Below are positions 53,012 to 61,545 of a DNA stretch of 64,000 bases, one piece after another. The notes below the pieces were generated by a model. That model was not told where the DNA came from. It saw only the letters and a program-made list of their open reading frames with translations, and did not search any database. The DNA lies in the NCBI RefSeq assembly GCF_011043775.1, contig NZ_JAAKXY010000005.1:248001-312000 (forward strand), given 5' to 3'. This DNA is from Natronolimnobius sp. AArcel1. GTDB taxonomy: Archaea > Halobacteriota > Halobacteria > Halobacteriales > Natrialbaceae. The number at the start of each line of letters is the position of its first letter. Positions within the stretch are counted from its first letter, which is position 1. The translations under genes and the position numbers were made by a program.

Positions 53012-54235
53012 TTACTCCTCGAGCAGCCAGCCGAAGCGTTTCTCCCAAAACTCCTCGCCCGGCGGCTTCTTCGTCCGGCCGTGGGTCTTTGCGTCGCGGA
53101 TCTGGCGCTCGAGGACGTCTCGAGCCTCGTTGATTGCGTGCTTGGCTCCGTAGCCCTCTCCGGATGCGATGAACAGTCCACTGTCGGTGTAAAGCCGAAC
53201 ACGGGCGAGCAGGAGCGACCGGCCGCGCCGTGTTTCGTCGTGTTCTTGGAGGTGGACCTTTGCATCGAGGATGTTCATCCCGTGATCTCGGTCGTCGAAC
53301 TTCTCGACCATCGCGACAATATCGTCGTACGAGAGATCGTCGATCAGGCTGGCTCCGTAGAGTTGGACGCTGCGGTTGCCACCGGCTTCCCAGGTGAGCG
53401 AGTCCAGCACGTCGGTCTTCGTCACGATTCCGTAGGGTGAGCCGTCACTGGTCACGACCAGCGAGGAGCCGTCGATCTCGAACATCTCCTCGACAGCCGT
53501 CTCGAGCGTTTCGGACGGCGAAATGGTCCGAACCGGCGACGCCATGACGTCCTGAATCGGCAGATCGAGCATCCGCTCGAGTTCGCCTTCCCGCGCACCG
53601 AATCCACCGCGACGTGCACGCGCCGTGCTCGAGGATATTTCGCCACCGAAGGGGTCGACGCCACCGGCATCGCCGCCCTGGCTCTGGACTTCGGCCCGCA
53701 CTGTGAGATCGGTAATGTCGTAGAGACTCAGGATGCCGACTGCGGTCCCGTCTTCGACGACCGGCAGGTGCGTGATACGGTGCTCTCGGAACGTGTGCAG
53801 CGCCTCGCCGAGTCGCGACTCCGGCGAGAGCGTGATCAGGTCCCTCGAGGCTGCCTCCGAAACGGTCGCTGCATCGAGGTACGGTGTCACCGCCTCGAGG
53901 ATGCCGTCGACGGTGACGACACCGCGAAAGTCGCTGTCCTCGAAGACGGGCAGCAACTGTGAGTCGCTGTCGATCATCAGTTGTGCGACTTTGCGGATGT
54001 CTTCGTCGGGCGTCAGCCGAGGGACGTGCCAGACCAGCGAGCCGAGCTTTTCGTTTGGCTGGCGGTGCGACGTGGCCAGTTGTCTGCGGGTGACGACGCC
54101 CTCGAATTCGTCACCGCGAACAATGACGCCGTTGACAGCGGTGTCTGCGAACGTGCCGACGAGCTTCGAGACAGTGGTATCCGGGGCGAACTCGACATAG
54201 TCTTCGGAAATGATGTCTTCAATGTTCATGGTCAT
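53012..54235 (-). CDS. Four-CBS protein with HPF-like C-terminal domain
   Basis: A 407-residue protein: four CBS motifs (about 5-58, 66-118, 124-178, 225-282) followed by a C-terminal domain of about 120 residues (NRSVQLYGASLIDDLSYDDI, VHLQEHDETRRGRSLLLARV, GEGYGAKHAINEARDVLERQ). That domain resembles the ribosome hibernation promoting factor (HPF/S30AE) fold. This pairing suggests that adenine-nucleotide state sensed by CBS domains controls ribosome idling; the interpretation is inference. Start at ATG 54235 (or MNIEDI at 54229). Confidence 0.85.
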   Translation of the reverse strand: MTMNIEDIISEDYVEFAPDTTVSKLVGTFADTAVNGVIVRGDEFEGVVTRRQLATSHRQPNEKLGSLVWHVPRLTPDEDIRKVAQLMIDSDSQLLPVFEDSDFRGVVTVDGILEAVTPYLDAATVSEAASRDLITLSPESRLGEALHTFREHRITHLPVVEDGTAVGILSLYDITDLTVRAEVQSQGGDAGGVDPFGGEISSSTARARRGGFGAREGELERMLDLPIQDVMASPVRTISPSETLETAVEEMFEIDGSSLVVTSDGSPYGIVTKTDVLDSLTWEAGGNRSVQLYGASLIDDLSYDDIVAMVEKFDDRDHGMNILDAKVHLQEHDETRRGRSLLLARVRLYTDSGLFIASGEGYGAKHAINEARDVLERQIRDAKTHGRTKKPPGEEFWEKRFGWLLEE

Positions 54236-54382
54236 GATCGTGCGTGGGGTGTGCTCTTACATGCGGTCCTGTAGCAGGCGTTCTCTCGCAGTCGATAGTT
54301 TGCTGGACAGTACCAAATACCCGGTGGTGATTCCCGATCTCTGGTCAGTCTGGTCTATCGGCACCTCGAGATTGGCTCTCGC

Positions 54383-55021
54383 TTACGATTCGAGATACGC
54401 CATTGCCTCCTCGTCGGTCACCTGCCCGAAGTCAGCGTAGAACTGTCCAACACCCCTGAATCCGACGGGAGTCTCGAGACAGACGACTTCGTCGACCTGC
54501 GCCTCAAGGTCGGCGATCGTGTCCGGCGGGCCGACCGGGACGGCGAGGACGACCCGGGCGGCGTCGGATCCCTGGAGTTTCGAGAGGCAGGCCCTAACGG
54601 TCGATCCCGTTGCGATGCCATCATCGACGACGACCACTGTGTTACCGGTCAGTTCGGGAGCGGATCGACCGCCGCGGTAGCGATCGGCCTTTTGCCGGGC
54701 GTTCTCGGCTTCGATCTCACGTCGTTCCTGAAAGTACTCCTCGTCGGTCCGCGTCCCACCGATTGCCTGTTCGTTTCGCCAGACGCTGCCGTCGCTCGCC
54801 ACGGCACCGACAGCGTATTCTGGATTCCCCGGCGCGCCAATCTTCTTCGCGACGACGATATCAAGCGGTGCCTCGAGCGCGTCCGCGACTGCACGGCCGA
54901 GCGGGAGACCGCCACGCGGAATCGCGAGGACGAGGTCGGCGTCGAGCCCGCGCTCGAGCAGGGCCTCGCCGAGGCGTTCGCCGGCGTCGGTTCTATCGGT
55001 GAACTGTCGTGTGCTAGCCAT
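54383..55021 (-). CDS. Phosphoribosyltransferase domain protein
   Basis: A 212-residue PRTase: DADLVLAIPRGGLPLGRAVA, DIVVAKKIGAPGNPEYAVGA, the PRPP-binding loop TVVVVDDGIATGSTVRA and a C-terminal hood with PVGPPDTIADLEAQVDEVVC. Proteins of this clade are frequently fused to, or paired with, dienelactone-hydrolase-like proteins; here the partner is divergent at 55115. The substrate base is unknown. ATG 55021 (MASTRQFTD) begins the protein; the much longer frame to 55774 is opposite the hydrolase gene. Confidence 0.88.
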   Translation of the reverse strand: MASTRQFTDRTDAGERLGEALLERGLDADLVLAIPRGGLPLGRAVADALEAPLDIVVAKKIGAPGNPEYAVGAVASDGSVWRNEQAIGGTRTDEEYFQERREIEAENARQKADRYRGGRSAPELTGNTVVVVDDGIATGSTVRACLSKLQGSDAARVVLAVPVGPPDTIADLEAQVDEVVCLETPVGFRGVGQFYADFGQVTDEEAMAYLES

Positions 55022-55114
55022 CGTCCTAGACGAATCCACGAGACGAGAGACTATATAACGGACCGTCGAACGCAACGCCCCCACCATCAAGGTCGTTGGC
55101 GGTGTCGTCCCACT

Positions 55115-55768
55115 ATGGCCCACGAGACCGAAACTGACAGCGTCGTCTCTATCCCGGTCGGCGACGGCGACATCGAACTCGAGGGAGCGCTTGAGGTGCC
55201 GGCGGATGCACCAGGGATCGTCGTCTTCGCCCACGGCAGCGGCTCGAGTCGGAAGAGTCCGCGAAACAACTACGTCGCGAGCGTGATCCGCGACCGCGGA
55301 CTCGGGACGCTGCTGTTCGATCTCCTGACTGAGGCTGAAGACCAGCGACGCGAGAATCGGTTCGACATCCCACTGCTTACGGATCGGCTCGTCGCGGTGA
55401 CCGAGTGGCTGTGGACTCGCGAGACGACACCGACTGCCAGCGTTGGCTACTTCGGCTCGAGTACGGGTGCTGCGGCCGCACTCCGGGCGGCCGCCCGCCT
55501 CGAGAACGATGTCGATGCCGTCGTTTCTCGCGGTGGGCGCGTCGACATGGCCGAGGAGACTCTCGACGAGGTCCGCGCATCGACGCTGTTCATCGTCGGC
55601 GGCGAAGACACGCAGGTACTCGAGTACAACCGCGAGGCGCGCACACAACTCGACTGCGAGAACGACCTTCACGTTGTCGAGGGTGCAGGCCACCTCTTCG
55701 AGGGCGACGGTGAACTCGAGGAAGTCGCCGACGTGGCGGCTGATTGGTTCGCCGACACGGTAGCGTGA
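55115..55768 (+). CDS. Dienelactone-hydrolase-like alpha/beta hydrolase
   Basis: A 217-residue alpha/beta hydrolase with oxyanion region IVVFAHGSGSSRKSPRNNYV, nucleophile elbow GYFGSSTGAAAALRA (Ser in G-S-S-T-G), acid FIVGGEDTQVLEYN and His in VEGAGHLFEGDGEL. The catalytic triad is complete. It is divergent from the PRTase by 93 bases, the same two-domain set that is fused in some bacteria. The substrate is unknown. Confidence 0.88.
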   Translation: MAHETETDSVVSIPVGDGDIELEGALEVPADAPGIVVFAHGSGSSRKSPRNNYVASVIRDRGLGTLLFDLLTEAEDQRRENRFDIPLLTDRLVAVTEWLWTRETTPTASVGYFGSSTGAAAALRAAARLENDVDAVVSRGGRVDMAEETLDEVRASTLFIVGGEDTQVLEYNREARTQLDCENDLHVVEGAGHLFEGDGELEEVADVAADWFADTVA

Positions 55769-55948
55769 TCTCATCGGCTAACGAAACGGTTCATACGGAT
55801 CGTTGTAGCGTTTTACCGGTGATCGCTCGGACGAGGTCAACGATCACCGGTAACGAACTACAACGGACCGTATCAATGCTCGAGACGGTACTCGAGCATA
55901 CACCGGACCCCTAGATTGACACCCTTGCTCGAGGAGTGAACGAGTGCA

Positions 55949-56419
55949 ATGAATTTCGATGAGTTCACCGGCGAGATACAGCACCGACTCGAGTTCCCTG
56001 ATACTGGCCGAACTGTGCGGGCAATCCGAGCGACGCTCATGACGCTTGGCGAGCGGATTCCAGAGGGTGCGGCCGAGGACCTCGCGGCATCGTTGCCGAT
56101 GGAGATCAAGTGGTACATGACGGGTGCGGTACAGGACCACGGCCAGCGGTTCGACTGGCAGGAGTTCATCTCGCGGGTCAGCGACCGCGAAGGCGACCGA
56201 ACCGACCGCTCGGAGGCCGCCTACCACTCCCGGATCGTCGTCGATTTCGTGGAATCACAGGTGCCGCCGTCGGACTTCCAGCAGCTTCGCGATCAGCTGC
56301 CCGAAAGCGCGGACGACGAGAATTGGGGCACGCTGTTCGAGGTGGTTGACAGCGGCGGCTGGGGCGATGCCCAGGAGGCCCAGACCGGCGGCGGTCCACA
56401 GCCGGAGATCGATGAATGA
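55949..56419 (+). CDS. DUF2267 family protein
   Basis: A 156-residue mostly helical protein matching DUF2267: MNFDEFTGEIQHRLEF, GRTVRAIRATLMTLGERIPE, AEDLAASLPMEIKWYM and FISRVSDREG. DUF2267 proteins are often found in stress or anaerobic-adaptation islands with USPs. The second half is acidic and ends with a disordered tail. Function is unknown. Confidence 0.87.
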   Translation: MNFDEFTGEIQHRLEFPDTGRTVRAIRATLMTLGERIPEGAAEDLAASLPMEIKWYMTGAVQDHGQRFDWQEFISRVSDREGDRTDRSEAAYHSRIVVDFVESQVPPSDFQQLRDQLPESADDENWGTLFEVVDSGGWGDAQEAQTGGGPQPEIDE

Positions 56420-56469
56420 GCCCCTCGTACACTACTCTCACGTCCAATCTGCGACGCGAATAAGCCACG

Positions 56470-56928
56470 ATGTACAACACCATTCTCGTTCCGACCGATG
56501 GCAGTCCCGGTGTTGAACCGGCAATCGACAACGCACTCGAGCTCGCACAGCGGTACGACGCGTCCGTCCATGCAATCAGCGTGATCGACAGTGCTGAACT
56601 CATGGAACTGGACTATCTCGGCGATCGGACTGCCTTCGAGCAGACGATCGAACCCCTCGAGGACGCGGCCAAAGACGCGGTCCAAACGGTCGAGGCGCGA
56701 GCGCGGGCGGAAGACGCCGATCTCGAGGTCGTCACCGTGGTCCGCCAGGGAACGCCCTTCGAGACGATCCTCGAGTACGCCGACCACGTCGATGCCGATC
56801 TGATCGTGATGGGGACTCACGGTCGCCGCGGGCTGTCACGATACCTCCTTGGGAGCACGACCGAGCGAATCGTGCGGGCTTCACCCGTCCCCGTGCTCAC
56901 CGTCCGGTTCTCCGTGGATGGTGAGTGA
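56470..56928 (+). CDS. Universal stress protein (UspA family)
   Basis: A 152-residue USP with the start MYNTILVPTDGSPGVEPAID and full ATP loop VMGTHGRRGLSRYLLGSTTE. It follows DUF2267 by 50 bases on the same strand and could share its transcript. Confidence 0.92.
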   Translation: MYNTILVPTDGSPGVEPAIDNALELAQRYDASVHAISVIDSAELMELDYLGDRTAFEQTIEPLEDAAKDAVQTVEARARAEDADLEVVTVVRQGTPFETILEYADHVDADLIVMGTHGRRGLSRYLLGSTTERIVRASPVPVLTVRFSVDGE

Positions 56929-56979
56929 AACGGGCCTTGAAGTCGTCTCCCCGACTTCCAGCCGCCGGATCGACGCACG

Positions 56980-57468
56980 TTACTCGGTTTCGACCTCGAT
57001 ATCACCAACCTGCGTTGCCTCGTGGTACGTACAGATGTAGACGTCCATTTCCTCGGAGGCGACGACGCCCTCGAGCGTCGTCTCCTCACCCTCTTCTTCG
57101 ACATCATCGCTCTGGTAGTCGTCGATAATCTCGTCGTCCTCGTCCCTGATCTCGAGGTTGTGGACCACGCCGTCGGCATTGATCCAGGTGAAGTCGTACT
57201 CCTGGCCTTCGATAAGCGTAATCGTTGGGTTCTCGTCGCCCTCGATGAACGCCGGTTCGACGCCGGTCCACGCCTGGACTTCCCCCTCGAAGACGAATTC
57301 ATCGACGGCGCCCCAGTCTTCGTCCTCGTCTTCGTCCTCGTCGTTATCGACATCGTTGTTGTCGTCGGGCTCCTCGTCCGCACAGCCCGCGAACACTGCC
57401 AGACTGGACGCGCCGCCGATCCGTAACAGCGTTCGCCGGGACAATCGACTCGCAGTCTGCTCCCTCAT
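56980..57468 (-). CDS. Cupredoxin (halocyanin-like) lipoprotein
   Basis: A 162-residue protein: Tat-type leader (RLSRRTLLRIGGASSLAV), lipobox FAGC (Cys29), an extremely acidic linker (about 30-50), and a cupredoxin domain. Copper ligands are His103 (VVHNLEI), Cys146 and His149 (YICTYHEATQ). The usual axial Met after the second His is missing; Gln153 is the nearest candidate, as in stellacyanin-type sites. It probably carries electrons at the outer membrane face. It is convergent with the USP gene at 56470. Confidence 0.87.
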   Translation of the reverse strand: MREQTASRLSRRTLLRIGGASSLAVFAGCADEEPDDNNDVDNDEDEDEDEDWGAVDEFVFEGEVQAWTGVEPAFIEGDENPTITLIEGQEYDFTWINADGVVHNLEIRDEDDEIIDDYQSDDVEEEGEETTLEGVVASEEMDVYICTYHEATQVGDIEVETE

Positions 57469-57636
57469 AGCCGGTCCTATGCCAACCCAGTAATTAATGT
57501 CAATTCATCATAGGAGCGACTGTTCAGCGTTCGGACACGCTCGAGCAGCCTCTGAACTGTTTCACTCTCTCCCTCAGCCATACTTCTACTCCCACTCGAG
57601 TACTCGAGTGCCGGAGTCTCAATTCCGCCACTTCTC

Positions 57637-58749
57637 TCACTCCCCGTCGCGTCCGACCGCCGAGAGACGGTGGCCGATCGCGTCCGCGCCAACGAGTGCG
57701 TCGCGCACGTCCGCGGGTGTCACCGGGAAGGGCTCGTTGTGAATCGTCTCCTCTGTGGCGCAGGCCGCCTCCGCGACGACCTCGAGGTCCTCTGTCGAGG
57801 GGTTCTCGAGCCCGATTTCGGCGAGCGTCGTCGGCAGCCCCACCGATGCTGCGAAGCCAGCGACGTCTTCAATGAACGCGTCGTCACGTCCCTCGAGAAC
57901 GAGCTGTGTGATCGTCCCGATTGTCACTTTCTCACCGTGGGTTGCGTCGTGAGTCGCCTCGAGTTGGGTCAGGCCGTTGTGGACCGCGTGCGCGGCAGCG
58001 AGTCCGCCGCTTTCGAAGCCGAGGCCGCTGAGCAGGGTGTTGGCCTCGACGACGGCCTCGACGCTGTCGGTGACGGCGTCGCGTTCGACGGCGTCGACTG
58101 CCGACCGACCGTGTTCTCGCAACGTCGTGTACGCGAGTCTGGCGATCTGCTGGGCCGTTCGCGTCGAGCGCGTTCCGAAGATTGTGGTCGCCCCCGACTG
58201 GTGGGCTGCTTCTGCCTCGAACCAGGTCGCGAGCGCGTCGCCGATCCCGCCCCGAAATAGTCGCGTCGGTGCCTCGGCGACGATCTCGGTATCGACGAGG
58301 ACGAGTTCGGGGTGGCGCTCGTAGACGTGAAACTCGACGAACTCGCCGTCTTCGGTGTAGATGACGGCGACGGAACTCGTCGGCGCGTCGGTCGAAGCGA
58401 CCGTCGGCAGCGAGACGAGTGCCCCGCCAGTGTGTTCGCGGGCGGCCCGCGCGGTGTCGATGGCCTTTCCGCCCCCAGCGCCGACGATCACGTCGGCACC
58501 GAACTCCTCGTGGACGTTGGCGACCCGCTCGATTTCGGCCTCGGAGCACTCACCGGTGAACTCCTCGAGCGTGACGTCGAATCCGCCCGCCTCGAGTCCA
58601 TCCTGAATGCGGTCACCGAAGAGATCGAGGACGAGCTCGTCCCCGAGAACGACGGCGCTATCCCCAAGATCTGCGGCGTGGTCGCCGAGTTCATCGATAG
58701 CGTTGCGGCCCTGTACGTATCCTGCTGGAGATCTGAATACCTGTGTCAC
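57637..58749 (-). CDS. gldA: Glycerol dehydrogenase (iron-containing ADH family)
   Basis: A 370-residue GldA-type dehydrogenase. NAD-binding is shown by VIVGAGGGKAIDTARAA, and metal ligands by Asp171 (GGIGDALATWFE), His254 (AAHAVHNGL) and His271 (THDATHGEKV). It should interconvert glycerol and dihydroxyacetone; glycerol-1-phosphate dehydrogenase is a related alternative, but the ligand spacing and GIGDALATW favour GldA. GTG 58749 is the start, since GAGGAG lies six bases upstream; the longer frame to 58809 is not needed. Confidence 0.87.
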   Translation of the reverse strand: MTQVFRSPAGYVQGRNAIDELGDHAADLGDSAVVLGDELVLDLFGDRIQDGLEAGGFDVTLEEFTGECSEAEIERVANVHEEFGADVIVGAGGGKAIDTARAAREHTGGALVSLPTVASTDAPTSSVAVIYTEDGEFVEFHVYERHPELVLVDTEIVAEAPTRLFRGGIGDALATWFEAEAAHQSGATTIFGTRSTRTAQQIARLAYTTLREHGRSAVDAVERDAVTDSVEAVVEANTLLSGLGFESGGLAAAHAVHNGLTQLEATHDATHGEKVTIGTITQLVLEGRDDAFIEDVAGFAASVGLPTTLAEIGLENPSTEDLEVVAEAACATEETIHNEPFPVTPADVRDALVGADAIGHRLSAVGRDGE

Positions 58750-58888
58750 GTATACTCCTCGAGACTGGTGTCTCGAATCCACACTATCCGCTATGACCGG
58801 GGCGACCAAATAAGCGGGCGTTTGTCACCCTTGCAATAAAAGGTGGCTCGATCCAGGGATACAGCCCCTCAGAGACACCGCTACTGAG

Positions 58889-60118
58889 CTACTGATCGCG
58901 AACGGGACTCTCAGGGCCGACCAGCACGGACAGACTTCGCTCGCGAATCGACACCTCGAGGTCGGTCGCCGAGAGGGGTTCGCCGTCGAGACTGAAGTTC
59001 ACGGGCTCCTGATCGTCTTCACGAGTCGTGATCGACACCGACGACGCCTCGACCCTGGTGATCGGCCCCGGAATCGCGTCGAGATCGGTGTCGAACACGC
59101 TCGCTGTGCCCTTGTCGTCGACTGCGAGCGACTCGCCGTCGCGCCCCCGCTCGAGGATGACCAGCTCGAGGGCGGCGTCCGCGATAGGAGTCCGTGAGCG
59201 TCTCCTGACTGTCGGGAGCCGGAAGGCATTCCCGACGAGGACGAGCAACGCGTTTCCTCGCCACGTCGACGTCGTTCCGTCATCGTCGTCATGGGCGTCA
59301 TCGGCGTCCGTAGCATTAGTGGCGTCATCGTTACCATCAACGCCAGTATCGGTATTGTCACCGGACTCTAACTCCACACTGGCACCGGAACCGAAACCGC
59401 CACCGGTACCAGCATCGCCGTCAACTTCTGTCTCGTCGTACCGAATCTCGAGCGGGAGCCCCTCGTACTCGGGGAGGAATCGAAGCGTCGTGAGGACATA
59501 GGCGAGCGGTCCGAACTGGCGCTTCCACTCGTCGGGCGTCGACGCGTTCGCATCGGCGGAGAGCCCGGCCAGACAGGTGTTGAGGAACGGGCGTCCGTCG
59601 GCGACGCCGACATCAACCCGTCGGCTGGTGCCGTCATCGATCACCTCGAATCCGGCATCGAGGTCTGGAATGCCGAGCGTTCTGGCGAAGACGTTGGCAG
59701 TGCCCGTCGGAAGCACCGCGATATCGACTCGCTCGAGCGCGTCCGCCTCGAGGAGGCCGTGGATGACTTCGTTGACAGTGCCGTCGCCGCCCGCGACGGC
59801 GATCAGTGAGACGGGACTGGTAGCGCTGCCGCCGTCGACGGTCTCGTCACCCTCACCGTCGCTCTCATCGGTATCACCGCCATCGTCGTCGACGGCCGCC
59901 TCGCGAGCGAACCGGCGCGCGTCGCCCGCTGCCTCGGTCTCGCGAACGACGAAGCCACGTTTCTCGCCCCGTGTTCGAACGTCGGAGGTGTGATCAGCCG
60001 ACCCGCTCGCGGGATTGCAGACGAGCAGCCGATCGGTGCGGGATTTCGACTCGGACCCGGACGCGGATTCGGATTCAGGGGAGGACACGGACATTGACTC
60101 GGACCGCCGCTCGTTCAT
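58889..60118 (-). CDS. Diacylglycerol/lipid kinase family protein (YegS-like)
   Basis: A 409-residue lipid kinase with LLVCNPASGS at the N-terminal domain, GGDGTVNEVIHGL (110-122) as nucleotide/substrate loop, AVLPTGTANVFARTLGIP and the C-terminal VNFSLDGEPL. It has two insertions absent from typical members: an acidic Ser/Asp-rich N-terminus (1-28) and an acidic low-complexity loop (about 243-275). It is likely to phosphorylate diacylglycerol-like or archaeol-related lipids; the substrate is not proven. Confidence 0.86.
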   Translation of the reverse strand: MNERRSESMSVSSPESESASGSESKSRTDRLLVCNPASGSADHTSDVRTRGEKRGFVVRETEAAGDARRFAREAAVDDDGGDTDESDGEGDETVDGGSATSPVSLIAVAGGDGTVNEVIHGLLEADALERVDIAVLPTGTANVFARTLGIPDLDAGFEVIDDGTSRRVDVGVADGRPFLNTCLAGLSADANASTPDEWKRQFGPLAYVLTTLRFLPEYEGLPLEIRYDETEVDGDAGTGGGFGSGASVELESGDNTDTGVDGNDDATNATDADDAHDDDDGTTSTWRGNALLVLVGNAFRLPTVRRRSRTPIADAALELVILERGRDGESLAVDDKGTASVFDTDLDAIPGPITRVEASSVSITTREDDQEPVNFSLDGEPLSATDLEVSIRERSLSVLVGPESPVRDQ

Positions 60119-60233
60119 AGCCGTCGTTGCATTCGATGCATCATAGGAGCGGCGATCGGGCGATCAGACGATCGAACGACCCGTGACTGGAGTCGGAGCC
60201 ATCGACGCCCGGGACGAGACGGGAACCGAACGG

Positions 60234-60995
60234 CTACTGAAACATCCCCGTCTGCATTTGCTGTTGCTGCTGGCCCTGTTCCTCGGCCATCTGCTGGTAC
60301 TGCTGGGCGACCTGTCGCATCCGCTGTTGGATCTCGTCGGCCTGCTCGTCCAGCGCAGTCGTGTCAATTTCGAACTCAACGAGAGGCTCAAGCGCAGTCT
60401 CGATTACCGATTTGGCGGCCTGTGGGTCGGGCAAGAACGGATGGGAGCGGACGATCAACAGGGCAGCGGGTACATCAGCCTGGTAGCACTCTCGGACCAG
60501 TGAGCCCGTTATCCCGCTGACCAGCCCTCGCTCGTCCGGGACTGCAATGTCTGCCTTGAGCAGATCCTCGCGTATCTCGTCGGTCGTCGCGACGCCAGTC
60601 ACGTCGCCGATCTCGTCCTCGGACTGGGCCGGCGCGCCCGCAAGGAAAATCGCCCGACCGAAGTCGTCGGCCAGTTCCTCGAGCACGCATCGCGAGAGGG
60701 GTTCGAACGCCGGCTCTGGGAGTGCGAGATCGCTCTCGAGGGTCATCACGGCCGGGTCGTCGCTGGCGTAGACCCGGACCAGATCCTGCACGAGGCCGTC
60801 CTCGAAGGTCACGACGGGTGGGAACTCGTCCGACGCAACGTTCCCGTAATGTTCGAGGTCGAGCTGGTCGGTGATCTGATCGACGGCGATGGCTGCAACG
60901 AGCCCGTGTCCCGGGAGTCCCTCAATCAGCGTCGGGGCCTTCGTGGAGATATCTGCGACCTGTTCGAACGACGCGGGTACAGTCTGATCGGCCAT
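60234..60995 (-). CDS. PAC2 family (proteasome assembly chaperone-like) protein
   Basis: A 253-residue PAC2-domain protein: TLIEGLPGHGLVAAIAVDQI, DLEHYGNVASDEFPPVVTFE, AGAPAQSEDEIGDVTGVATT and ITGSLVRECYQADVPAALLI. The tail is a Gln/Met-rich coiled coil (QQYQQMAEEQGQQQQQMQTG). PAC2 proteins in archaea are thought to assist protein complexes such as the proteasome. It starts at ATG 60995. Confidence 0.9.
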   Translation of the reverse strand: MADQTVPASFEQVADISTKAPTLIEGLPGHGLVAAIAVDQITDQLDLEHYGNVASDEFPPVVTFEDGLVQDLVRVYASDDPAVMTLESDLALPEPAFEPLSRCVLEELADDFGRAIFLAGAPAQSEDEIGDVTGVATTDEIREDLLKADIAVPDERGLVSGITGSLVRECYQADVPAALLIVRSHPFLPDPQAAKSVIETALEPLVEFEIDTTALDEQADEIQQRMRQVAQQYQQMAEEQGQQQQQMQTGMFQ

Positions 60996-61115
60996 GTGTA
61001 GGCGGAGCTACAGCCTCGATGACTATGATCGTATGGCTGGCCTCGACCTGCTTGATAGGTCGGTCTAAAGCGAGCAAACGGCCAGCACCCGTCGCAGACA
61101 GTACGACACCGCGTC

Positions 61116-61364
61116 TCAATCCCGACGCGTGGACTCGCCGTCCAGTTCGAACTCGAGTGCACGCTCGTGGATTGATGGGCCGTCCTCGTCGTCGAGTCGC
61201 CAACTGGTTCCCTCGCGGTCGAGGAGTTGCACGTCGGCACAGCGAACGCATCGGAGCGGGTAGACCGGACCGACGTCGTCCGTGACGACGACCTCGTGGT
61301 GCCACGGGTGGTGCCAGTCGTGGCCGTACAGCCGGCATTGCCAGTTGCTGTTCAGGTAGCCCAT
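61116..61364 (-). CDS. Small zinc-finger-like protein, 82 residues
   Basis: The N-terminal half has MGYLNSNWQCRLYGHDWHHP with Cys9 and His15, later LRCVRCADVQ (CxxC at about 39-42). That arrangement suggests a single zinc site, possibly with the HHPWHH residues. The rest is acidic. The family looks like small haloarchaeal zinc proteins of unknown role. It has no operon partner; it is divergent from the USP-ferredoxin gene. Confidence 0.7.
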   Translation of the reverse strand: MGYLNSNWQCRLYGHDWHHPWHHEVVVTDDVGPVYPLRCVRCADVQLLDREGTSWRLDDEDGPSIHERALEFELDGESTRRD

Positions 61365-61545
61365 ACTGTGAGAGACGCACTCACGGATAGTAAGTTGCTC
61401 GCCGACTGTGGTGTCATACGGATTCCTGTAACAATTTACCGGCGCAACCGCGACACTGGCGGCGGTTGCGCCGGAAATGACGTACAGGAAACCGTATCAG
61501 AGTGGAGTGAACCTACTTGTACACGAGTGTGGTAGGGTCCGTTCG

